This document shows, piece after piece, positions 33,601 through 41,441 of a stretch of DNA of 64,000 bases. Position numbers and translations under genes: made by a program. Numbering within the stretch: position 1 is the stretch's first letter; each line of letters opens with the position of its first letter. The stretch comes from UBA12202 sp002691725 (GTDB lineage Bacteria; Pseudomonadota; Alphaproteobacteria; Puniceispirillales; UBA1172). The stretch lies in assembly GCA_965660675.1 (NCBI GenBank), contig CBFIAU010000011.1, forward strand, positions 19,591 to 83,590, given 5' to 3'. The notes beneath the pieces were generated by a model. It did no database searches and had not been told where the DNA came from. It saw only the letters and a program-made list of their open reading frames with translations.

Positions 33601-34647
33601 CTATATGGCTTGCGATTGAGGGTATGTGGATGTGGTAAAATACGGCATGACGTCTTCGGCAAAGGCTTGCAACGCATCAAGAGTTTCATTGGCGGCAAGC
33701 CCAAAATTAGGATTGATAATAACCCGATCAATCCCTAATTCTGCATAAGGCGCAAGTTTGTCTATAACCTCTTGCGGGGTGCCGATTAGCAAACTTTCCG
33801 CCAGCTCATCTTTTGGTGTTCGTGACGGCATCGGCGTAATCATACCGTGATCAACATGTCCAGGCCCCAGAAAAATATTATCAAAGCGGCCATAATAATG
33901 ATGCGCGGCAGCAATCTTTCGCTGTTTTTCCGATTCGTTTTTAGCGATATGGCCAACCCGAGATAAGGTTAAAGTTGGCATATCATGTGATGGTTTACAT
34001 TCGGCTTTACCCCGATTAAAGGCATCAACCTGATCGACCAGCAACTGATGATTGCCTGATAAAGGCGTTGTCTGAATATGAAAGCCTTTTTTGGTGCAGC
34101 TATAAATGCCTTCAGGATTAAGCACCGCCATCATAATCGGCGGCCCCCCTGAACGGACTGGCCTTGGCATAATGGTGAGAGGATCAAACTGATACCATTT
34201 GCCATCCCATGAGACTTCTTCTTCGGTCAACAGCGCTTGCAACACCGCCAGCGATTCATCAAATCGCTCACGTGTTTCGTCCATAGGTACACCCATCCTT
34301 TCCATCTCATAAGGAAAAGCCCCTCGACCAAGGCCAAGCATCAATCGGCCTTCGCAAAAAATATCTGCAACAACAACCTCACCAGCATAAACCCGCATAT
34401 CATGAAGCGGCAGAACCACAACTGATGTCATGATCTTGATCCGTGAGGTCAGGCTGGCAATTTTTACAGCAAAAGTAAGCGGCGCTGGCATCATGAGACA
34501 ATTGACCAGATGATGTTCGGTCACTGATACCGCCGCAAAGCCAAGCTGCTCAGCCAATTTGGCTTGATCAAGCATATCGCTGTAAACCTGATCACCACCA
34601 TAGGATTTATCAGGGTAATCAGCGGAAAGTTGTATGCAGAAATCCAT
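33601..34647 (-). CDS. LLM class flavin-dependent oxidoreductase
   Basis: A 348-residue bacterial-luciferase-like protein, probably FMN- or F420-dependent. It has ADYPDKSYGGDQVYSDMLDQAKLAEQLGFAAVSVTEHHLVNCLMM, RIKIMTSVVVLPLHDMRVYAGEVVVADIFCEGRLMLGLGRGAFPYEMERMGV and SLLIGTPQEVIDKLAPYAELGIDRVIINPNFGL. It looks like the alkanal/ketone monooxygenase group rather than a methylene-H4MPT reductase. It is the first gene of the operon; an AAGGAT ribosome binding site precedes it, and a 17-base repeat with SD-like AGG units lies directly upstream. A partner flavin reductase is not seen nearby. Confidence 0.88.
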   Translation of the reverse strand: MDFCIQLSADYPDKSYGGDQVYSDMLDQAKLAEQLGFAAVSVTEHHLVNCLMMPAPLTFAVKIASLTSRIKIMTSVVVLPLHDMRVYAGEVVVADIFCEGRLMLGLGRGAFPYEMERMGVPMDETRERFDESLAVLQALLTEEEVSWDGKWYQFDPLTIMPRPVRSGGPPIMMAVLNPEGIYSCTKKGFHIQTTPLSGNHQLLVDQVDAFNRGKAECKPSHDMPTLTLSRVGHIAKNESEKQRKIAAAHHYYGRFDNIFLGPGHVDHGMITPMPSRTPKDELAESLLIGTPQEVIDKLAPYAELGIDRVIINPNFGLAANETLDALQAFAEDVMPYFTTSTYPQSQAI

Positions 34648-34663
34648 TATAATATCCTTGTTC

Positions 34664-34707
34664 GTTCAAATAACCTGTTTGTTCAAATAACCTGCTTGTT
34701 CAAATAA
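34664..34707 (-). repeat. 17-base repeat in the leader of the LLM operon
   Basis: On the plus strand GTTCAAATAACCTGTTT (34664-34680), GTTCAAATAACCTGCTT (34681-34697) and a partial GTTCAAATAA (34698-34707) follow each other. On the coding strand each unit ends in a Shine-Dalgarno-like CAGG, resembling the real AAGGAT just before the LLM start. It could be an operator array or a duplicated leader. Confidence 0.8.
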
Positions 34708-34875
34708 TAAGTGACCTGATTTTATGACTGTTCTGTATATTCATACATGTAGGATAGGCATTAATGCTTTATCAAATCAATCATTAGATAACTTTGATGC
34801 ATGAAAATAGTGTTTTTTTAAGAAAAATGAATTACCATCACATAGCTATTCACTTCAGAGAAATCATTCTGTTCC

Positions 34876-35757
34876 ATGTCACATAATAAAGCTATTGCTA
34901 TCATTCTATTAGGTGGCAGTTTTATGTCACTGGTTGGCCTTGTTATGCGGCTGATGGATGTTAATGATGGCATGATTATCCTGTTTTATCGGTCGATCAG
35001 CCTTTCTGCTGTGGTCATGATGGTGGCCTGTTTACGGCGGCGGGAAAGCCCCGTTACATTTCTTATCAAATTGGATAAAACAGACCTAGCCATGGGCGCG
35101 GCATTATCATTAGCCTTCACGACCTATGTTTTTGCCATGCTCATGACATCCGTTGCGTCAACATTATTTATTCTGACCACTACCCCCTTTATGGCAGCTT
35201 TAATCGGTTGGATATGGATCAATGAAAGACCACATCCTTTCACTTGGATAGCCATGTTAGCGGCGCTGTTTGGGGTCGGGTTAATGCTCAGCGATGGCTT
35301 TGAGCTTGGCCGCACACAAGGCAATATAGTAGCGCTATTATCCGCATTCTTTTTTGCCGTCATGCTCGTATTGGCACGCCGAAGCCGCAAGGATGATGTT
35401 CTTGGCGGCACCTTTCTTGGCGGCATTATCGCCTTTGGCTTAGCTGGATTATCGGCGATCAGTTTTGGCAATGGGCTTAGCATCGGTGGCCAAGATTTAC
35501 TGTTAGCATTATTTATGGGAGCCTTTACTATTGGTATAGGGATCGCGCTTGTCACGTGGGGCGCTCCCTATGTGCCAGCAGCAGAAGTTAGCCTTTTGGT
35601 ATTAATCGAGTCTATTCTTGGGCCAATTTGGCCATGGCTATTTTTGGGTGAAGTCATGTCAACGCCAGAGATTATAGGCGGCGTTACCGTCATGGCGGCG
35701 GTGGCAGGACTGGCGCTTTTAGGATCAGAGAAGCCAGCACAGGCACATTATAACTAA
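34876..35757 (+). CDS. EamA/DMT family transporter
   Basis: A 293-residue inner-membrane protein with ten hydrophobic segments and a duplicated EamA structure: LGGSFMSLVGLVMRL, TLFILTTTPFMAALIGWIWINERPHPFTW in the first half, and VTWGAPYVPAAEVSLLVLIESILGPIWPWLFLGEVMSTPEIIGG in the second. Substrate not predictable. It is divergent from the LLM operon with 228 bases between, so it might share regulation with that pathway; the pirin gene follows after 66 bases on the same strand. Confidence 0.86.
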   Translation: MSHNKAIAIILLGGSFMSLVGLVMRLMDVNDGMIILFYRSISLSAVVMMVACLRRRESPVTFLIKLDKTDLAMGAALSLAFTTYVFAMLMTSVASTLFILTTTPFMAALIGWIWINERPHPFTWIAMLAALFGVGLMLSDGFELGRTQGNIVALLSAFFFAVMLVLARRSRKDDVLGGTFLGGIIAFGLAGLSAISFGNGLSIGGQDLLLALFMGAFTIGIGIALVTWGAPYVPAAEVSLLVLIESILGPIWPWLFLGEVMSTPEIIGGVTVMAAVAGLALLGSEKPAQAHYN

Positions 35758-35823
35758 CCCCTTGTTTCTGAGCGGCTGACCACCTATGTCAAAACTGTCA
35801 GCTAAATCAAAATTGAGATATCC

Positions 35824-36762
35824 ATGTCTATTCGTCCTATAAAAATGTCAAGCCAAGCCAAGCCGCATATTGAAGGCGCAGGGGTGCATTTGCACCGTGT
35901 TTTTGGGTTTGGCGAAACCGAACCCTTTGATCCGTTCTTGATGATGGATGATTTTCGCAACGATGATCCGGCACAATATCTTAATGGCTTCCCCTGGCAC
36001 CCACATCGGGGCATTGAGACCATTACCTATGTGTTGAAGGGGAATGTTGAACATGGTGATAGTCTTGGCAATCGCGGCGTCCTCAGTGATGGTGATGTCC
36101 AATGGATGACCGCAGGGTCAGGTATTATTCATCAAGAAATGCCAACCGGAAATGCCCAGGGGCAAATGCATGGATTTCAGCTATGGGCTAATTTGCCGAG
36201 CCATCAGAAAATGACAACACCGCGCTATCAAGATATCAAATCCCCTGATATTACCAGCCTGACTGATGATGATGGCACGCATATTCGCGTCATTGCTGGC
36301 GATTATCGGGGCTATCACGGGCCTGTTGATGGCATTGATACAAGCCCTGGCTATCTCGACATAACAGTACCAGCCAATACCACCAAACGGTTTCCATTTG
36401 ATACAAGGCGACAAGGCTTTGCCTATATCTTTGAAGGCAGTGCTAGTTTTGCTGATGCTTCGCAGCCTTTTGGTGTCAATGTCGAAAAAGAGTTTATGGG
36501 GGAGGAGCTAAAAATCCGTGACCAATCAGGCAATCGCACTCTGGTTGTCTTTGGTGAGGGTGATGAGGTTGTGGTTACATCAGGTGAGTTTGGCGTCAGA
36601 TTTCTGCTGATATCTGGGGCGCCTCTACGCGAGCCTGTGGCATGGCATGGGCCGATTGTTATGAATACGCGGGATGAGCTGGTTGAGGCTTTTCAAGAGC
36701 TTAATAACGGCAAGTTCATCAAAGAAGGTGCCGAAGACTGGATTGGCAAAACGCGCAAATAA
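35824..36762 (+). CDS. Pirin family protein
   Basis: A 312-residue bicupin of the pirin family. The N-terminal cupin has the metal-binding set in GFPWHPHRGIETITYVLKGNVEHGDSLGN and the HQEM motif (IIHQEMPTG) expected for His-His-His-Glu coordination. Pirins bind iron and include quercetin dioxygenases; the role here is unproven. It starts MSIRPIKMSSQAKPHIEG, and its TAA stop directly abuts the stop of the WecA-like gene on the other strand. Confidence 0.93.
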   Translation: MSIRPIKMSSQAKPHIEGAGVHLHRVFGFGETEPFDPFLMMDDFRNDDPAQYLNGFPWHPHRGIETITYVLKGNVEHGDSLGNRGVLSDGDVQWMTAGSGIIHQEMPTGNAQGQMHGFQLWANLPSHQKMTTPRYQDIKSPDITSLTDDDGTHIRVIAGDYRGYHGPVDGIDTSPGYLDITVPANTTKRFPFDTRRQGFAYIFEGSASFADASQPFGVNVEKEFMGEELKIRDQSGNRTLVVFGEGDEVVVTSGEFGVRFLLISGAPLREPVAWHGPIVMNTRDELVEAFQELNNGKFIKEGAEDWIGKTRK

Positions 36763-37794
36763 TCACCTTAACAGCCTTATATAAATCGCCGAATATACAA
36801 TCAGAAAAATCACCACCGCCAGAGCGCAGATATGGCTGGATTGATAATAGCTAAATCCAATTAGCACCGGCAGAGCCGACATAGGCAGGATGATCGCCGT
36901 AGCACATGGATTTGACCATGATCGCGGTATCCTGCCCTTCGATGCAATTTCTATACGGCGCATCAAAACGTGATGAAAATGCATCATATCTGGTCTTGTT
37001 GCGTCTGATTTTTTGTATATGCGGCGGAATATAGAATGAAGCATATCCATGGCTGGCCAGAAGACAATGAGCAAAATTGCCCATGCGGATACCTCTGGAT
37101 GGCGTGCCTTTAATGCAATCAGGGATATGGCAATTAAAAATCCTAGAGAATAGGCGCCCGCATCTCCCATAAAAATCCGGCCAGTCGGATAATTGAGCAT
37201 GAAAAATCCTAATACGGCCGAAAATATCAGCGTATTAAGAACAGCAATATTGGGCTCAGATACTTGATGGCTTAGGGCAATAATCGCCGCCGACATGATC
37301 AGTGTTTTGCCTGAGGCCAGACCATTAATCCCATCAATCATATTGATAGAATTGATCAATGTAACAATCGCCAGAATGGTGAACGCAATGCCAATAACGG
37401 GATAGCTTAACAGCGTATTCACATACGGAAAATTAATCTCAGTTAACCAAATACCTGTAAAAAAGATGAATATCCCTGCTGATATTACCCCCAGACATAA
37501 GCGCAAATAGGGATGAATAGGGCGATGCACATCTTCACATATTCCAGCAATAAAAATAGGTAACAGCGCAAGCAACAACTCCCATTTAACAGGTATCACA
37601 ACCATAAATAACCCTGCAAAAATCGCAATAATAATGGCTAACCCGCCTAAGCGTGGGGTAGCGATTTTATGCGCGGCGCGTTTTTCTGACAGATGATGAT
37701 CAGGCCTATCAAAGCGCCGTGATATGGCAACAATGACTATTGATATGAGAAAGCTCATTACAAGCGTTAACATAAATGGATTTGGTATATTCAT
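36763..37794 (-). CDS. WecA/MraY-like undecaprenyl-phosphate sugar-1-phosphate transferase
   Basis: A polytopic (about 10 or 11 hydrophobic segments) protein of 343 residues. It has the family signatures RAAHKIATPRLGGLAI, INSINMIDGINGLASG (catalytic Asp pair region) and NYPTGRIFMGDAGAYSLGF. Members transfer a sugar-1-phosphate from a UDP-sugar to undecaprenyl phosphate to start polysaccharide or O-antigen synthesis. The nearest type is WecA/TagO-like rather than peptidoglycan MraY; the sugar is not known. It is convergent with pirin and divergent from the epimerase, which fits a role with the downstream nucleotide-sugar genes. Confidence 0.87.
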   Translation of the reverse strand: MNIPNPFMLTLVMSFLISIVIVAISRRFDRPDHHLSEKRAAHKIATPRLGGLAIIIAIFAGLFMVVIPVKWELLLALLPIFIAGICEDVHRPIHPYLRLCLGVISAGIFIFFTGIWLTEINFPYVNTLLSYPVIGIAFTILAIVTLINSINMIDGINGLASGKTLIMSAAIIALSHQVSEPNIAVLNTLIFSAVLGFFMLNYPTGRIFMGDAGAYSLGFLIAISLIALKARHPEVSAWAILLIVFWPAMDMLHSIFRRIYKKSDATRPDMMHFHHVLMRRIEIASKGRIPRSWSNPCATAIILPMSALPVLIGFSYYQSSHICALAVVIFLIVYSAIYIRLLR

Positions 37795-37938
37795 ATTTTG
37801 TTACCAGTTTCTTAGAACAGATTTAAGATATCATACTCCGTTATCGGCATGTGATAAATTTTTGGTGACTAAATGATCATGAAATAATTACCCCGTCATG
37901 ATCTATACGCTATCTCTTGTTTCTGATAGGTTCAGATC

Positions 37939-38958
37939 ATGATGTCATCTGCTCCTATCGTTGTTACTGGTGTCGCTGGATTTATAGGCTTTCATCTGAC
38001 CAAGCGGCTGCTTCAAGATGGCCATAAGGTTGTGGGTGTTGATAGCCTGACCAGCTATTACAGCACAAAGCTCAAAGAAGACCGTTTAGCCCAGATAACG
38101 GATCAGCAATTCCAGTTCCTGCATCTTGATCTGGCTGATCAGGATGCTGTGTTTTCCTGTTTTGATCAAGCCAAGCCAAACACCGTGGTCCATTTAGCCG
38201 CCCAGGCTGGCGTTCGCTATTCTATCGAAAACCCTGCCGCCTATATGGACAGCAATATGACAGGGTTTTTCCATATTCTTGAAGCCTGCCGCCAGCATCA
38301 GATTGAGCATCTGGTCTATGCTTCCTCATCATCGGTATATGGCGCATCAACCGATTATCCGTTTTCTGAAAATCAACCTGTTAATCATCCGGTCAGTTTT
38401 TATGCCGCGACCAAAAAAGCCAATGAAGCCATGGCACATTCTTATGCTCATCTTTATGGCTTGCCGTGTACAGGATTGCGGTTTTTTACCGTTTATGGCC
38501 CATGGGGGCGGCCAGATATGGCGTTATGGACGTTCAGCGACCGTATCATGAAAGGTGAGCCTATCCATGTCTATGGTGAAGGCGAGATGAGCCGTGATTT
38601 CACCTATATTGATGATATTATTGACGGCATGATCCGGTTGCTCCCGCTAGCACCAAAACCGAACCCTGATTGGGATAGCGCCAAACAGCATCAGGCAACA
38701 AGCTCAGCCCCTTGGCGCATCCTCAATATTGGCAATAATAACCCAACCGGGTTGGAGCATTTTATTGCTGTTCTGGAAGATGCTATCGGCATCAAAGCGA
38801 TCAAAGAATATCTGCCTATGCAGGATGGTGATGTTCGCCGCACTGCCGCCGATATCAGCGCCATTCATCAGCTAACCGGATTTACGCCAGCAACCAATAT
38901 CGAAACAGGAATACCAAAATTTGTTGAATGGTATCGCCGCTGGCATGGAAATTCGTAA
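37939..38958 (+). CDS. NAD-dependent nucleotide-sugar epimerase (UDP-glucuronate 4-epimerase-like)
   Basis: An extended short-chain dehydrogenase of 339 residues. It has the TGVAGFIGFHLTKRLL dinucleotide-binding motif, VHLAAQAGVRYSIENP, ASSSSVYG, the catalytic YAATK (Tyr and Lys) and RFFTVYGPWGRPDMALW. The AGVRYSIENP and YGPWGRPDMALW stretches fit UDP-glucuronate 4-epimerases of the CapI/LspL group. It starts with two Met codons (37939 and 37942); either is possible. It precedes galU and a phosphomannomutase and likely makes a UDP-sugar for the surface polysaccharide. Confidence 0.88.
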   Translation: MMSSAPIVVTGVAGFIGFHLTKRLLQDGHKVVGVDSLTSYYSTKLKEDRLAQITDQQFQFLHLDLADQDAVFSCFDQAKPNTVVHLAAQAGVRYSIENPAAYMDSNMTGFFHILEACRQHQIEHLVYASSSSVYGASTDYPFSENQPVNHPVSFYAATKKANEAMAHSYAHLYGLPCTGLRFFTVYGPWGRPDMALWTFSDRIMKGEPIHVYGEGEMSRDFTYIDDIIDGMIRLLPLAPKPNPDWDSAKQHQATSSAPWRILNIGNNNPTGLEHFIAVLEDAIGIKAIKEYLPMQDGDVRRTAADISAIHQLTGFTPATNIETGIPKFVEWYRRWHGNS

Positions 38959-39035
38959 TTAATCCGTCTGATGATTGCAACATGCGGCAAAATTAGTGTA
39001 TGAGGGTAAGTGCAATTAATTGATCGGGACAGCTT

Positions 39036-39941
39036 ATGTCAGCCACAATCACAAAGGCTATTTTTCCTGTTGGCGGACTTGGTACACGCTTCTTGCCAGC
39101 AACAAAATCCATGCCTAAGGAAATGCTGCCAATCGTTGATAAACCGCTCATCCAATATGCAGTCGAGGAAGCAGCGGAAGCCGGTATTACAGAGTTTATT
39201 TTTGTTACTGGACGCGGCAAGGCAGCAATAGAAGATCATTTTGATCACTCAACCGAAATTGAAGATATATTAAAACAGCGCGGTAAAGAGAACGGTCTTG
39301 AAGCTGTTCGTGCGATGATGAAAACGCCAGGATCAGTGGCCTATATTCGTCAGCAAGAGCCAGCAGGTCTTGGCCATGCCATCTGGTGCGCGCGCCATTA
39401 TATCAATGATGAACCTGTTGCTGTGTTACTCGCTGATGATCTGATCAAGCCTGCGGCTGGCGGCAGTGGGTGCCTTAAGCAAATGGTTGAGGCATGGCAA
39501 GATCGAGGCGGTAACATGGTGGCGGCAATGGAAGTGCCAAAACAACAAACCTCATCATATGGTATTATCACGCCCGGAGCTTCTTTTGAGGTGTCACATA
39601 ACGCATCAGATGGCATCTTGACCGAAGTCAAAGGATTAGTTGAAAAACCCGAACCTGCTGACGCGCCATCAAGACTTGCTATTGTTGGCCGTTATATTCT
39701 TGAGCCTGGGGTGTTTGATGAACTCGAAAAGATGGAGCGCGGCGCCGGTGGTGAGATACAAATCACCGACTCACTGGCTCGCCGCATTGGCCATGCGCCT
39801 TTCTTCAGTCATCAATTCACCGGCACGCGGTTCGATTGCGGGTCTAAATTAGGCTTCCTGCAAGCTAATATTTCCTATGCGTTATCACGCCCTGATCTCG
39901 CGGGTGACCTTGAGACTTGGCTTAAAGGTGTTGATCTGTGA
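39036..39941 (+). CDS. galU: UTP-glucose-1-phosphate uridylyltransferase
   Basis: Makes UDP-glucose from UTP and glucose-1-phosphate; 301 residues. It has the nucleotide-binding FPVGGLGTRFLPATKSMPKEMLPIVDKPLIQYAVEEA, EPAGLGHAIWCARHY, LLADDLI and GLVEKP. The length matches bacterial GalU. Its TGA stop overlaps the phosphomannomutase GTG start (GTGA), so the two are translationally coupled. Confidence 0.96.
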   Translation: MSATITKAIFPVGGLGTRFLPATKSMPKEMLPIVDKPLIQYAVEEAAEAGITEFIFVTGRGKAAIEDHFDHSTEIEDILKQRGKENGLEAVRAMMKTPGSVAYIRQQEPAGLGHAIWCARHYINDEPVAVLLADDLIKPAAGGSGCLKQMVEAWQDRGGNMVAAMEVPKQQTSSYGIITPGASFEVSHNASDGILTEVKGLVEKPEPADAPSRLAIVGRYILEPGVFDELEKMERGAGGEIQITDSLARRIGHAPFFSHQFTGTRFDCGSKLGFLQANISYALSRPDLAGDLETWLKGVDL

Positions 39942-41344
39942 TTACCCATCATTTTGATCCAACCATTTTGCGCGCCTATGATATTCGCGGCATTTTGGAT
40001 GACAGTTTAACAGCGGCTGATGCTTATGCCATTGGTGTTGGTTTTGCCGATATTATTCGCGCAAAATCTGGCCACAAGATTGTTATTGGCAGAGATGGAC
40101 GTTTGTCTTCGCCCATGCTTGCCGAACATTTAAGCGAAGGATTAGTGGGTGGCGGCATGGACGTCACTGATATCGGCATCTCGCCAACGCCGATGTTATA
40201 CTTTGCTGATCGGATGTTTCAGGCTGATGGCGCTATTCAGATCACGGGCTCGCATAATCCTGCTAATTATAATGGCTTCAAAATGGTCATTGGCCACTTG
40301 CCTTTTTACGATGCGGATATTGCCCAGCTTGGTCAAAATATGGCGCAAGGGGTTGAGCTGTCAGCAACAGGCAAAGGCAGCCTCAACCAAATCGACATTT
40401 CAGATCAATATATAAGCGCCCTTAAAACCTATGCTGGTGATTTAAGCGGGCTTGGTCAGCCAGCATTAATTTGGGATTGCGGTAATGGCGCCACTGGCCC
40501 TGTTGTTGATATGCTAACAGGTGAATTACCCGGCCAGCACAAAGTTCTGTTTTCAGATATTGATGGCAATTTCCCCAATCATCATCCTGACCCTGTTGAT
40601 CCGGCGACGTTACATTTGTTGCGGCAGGCGGTGGCAGATCATGACGCCATAATAGGGATTGGTTTTGATGGCGATGGTGATCGTATCGGGTTAATTGATG
40701 GCAAGGGGCGGCAAGTCGCTGGTGATGTGTTAACCGCTTATCTGGCGGAAGGGGTGTTGCGGCAGCATGCAGGCGCCAAGATTATCTTTGATGTCAAGTC
40801 TTCATCAGTCGCACTCGATTATGTCAGGTCTTTGGGTGGACAGCCCGAATTATGGAAAACTGGTCATAGCCATATGAAGATGCGGCTGAAAGAAACGGCG
40901 GCGCCTCTGGCTGGTGAGATGAGCGGTCATCTATTTATGGCAAATGATTGGTATGGGTTTGATGATGCGCTACTGGCGGCCGTTGCTGTGCTTAAAGAAA
41001 TGGCGCAAACAGGCCGCGATATTACCAGCTTTGTTGATAGATTGCCGCCTGTCTTTGCCACAGCAGAGCTTCGCATAGCATGTCAGGAAACCGAAAAATT
41101 CGCCCTCGTCGATGCGGTTGCGAAAGCGGCAAGATCAAACCCTGACCATGGCACCAGAGATGTTAATAATATTGATGGCATTAGGGTCACCACAGAGCAA
41201 GGCTGGTGGCTTATCCGGGCATCTAACACAGGCGCAGAATTGGTGGCACGCGCCGAAGGCCGCGACAAGTCAGCGCTGGAAATGCTTGAAGCAAATATCT
41301 ATCAACGGCTTCGCTCCGCCGGATGGAAACCCGCAGCGAAATGA
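39938..41344 (+). CDS. Phosphomannomutase/phosphoglucomutase
   Basis: A 468-residue alpha-D-phosphohexomutase that moves phosphate between C6 and C1 of mannose or glucose. The catalytic phosphoserine loop is ITGSHNPANYNGFKM, the magnesium site is FDGDGDRIG, the sugar-binding loop is GEMSGHLF, and the phosphate-binding end is RASNTGAELVARAEG. The start is a GTG in a 4-base overlap with galU. Length and motifs fit the AlgC/ManB dual-specificity type. Together with GalU it would provide sugar nucleotides for exopolysaccharide or LPS. Confidence 0.94.
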   Translation: MITHHFDPTILRAYDIRGILDDSLTAADAYAIGVGFADIIRAKSGHKIVIGRDGRLSSPMLAEHLSEGLVGGGMDVTDIGISPTPMLYFADRMFQADGAIQITGSHNPANYNGFKMVIGHLPFYDADIAQLGQNMAQGVELSATGKGSLNQIDISDQYISALKTYAGDLSGLGQPALIWDCGNGATGPVVDMLTGELPGQHKVLFSDIDGNFPNHHPDPVDPATLHLLRQAVADHDAIIGIGFDGDGDRIGLIDGKGRQVAGDVLTAYLAEGVLRQHAGAKIIFDVKSSSVALDYVRSLGGQPELWKTGHSHMKMRLKETAAPLAGEMSGHLFMANDWYGFDDALLAAVAVLKEMAQTGRDITSFVDRLPPVFATAELRIACQETEKFALVDAVAKAARSNPDHGTRDVNNIDGIRVTTEQGWWLIRASNTGAELVARAEGRDKSALEMLEANIYQRLRSAGWKPAAK

Positions 41345-41441
41345 GCAGGATATGAAAAACAAGAAACAGAATTGCCACGGCAAGTCAGACTCGCTATAAG
41401 CATGACAATAAATATGCCTATCGCTAATAAGGGGGAAAATT

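Noticed and set aside
33396..33731. 111-residue form of the tautomerase
   Set aside because: Adds an unrelated segment overlapping the LLM gene and hides the catalytic amino-terminal proline; the start at 33590 has its own ribosome binding site.
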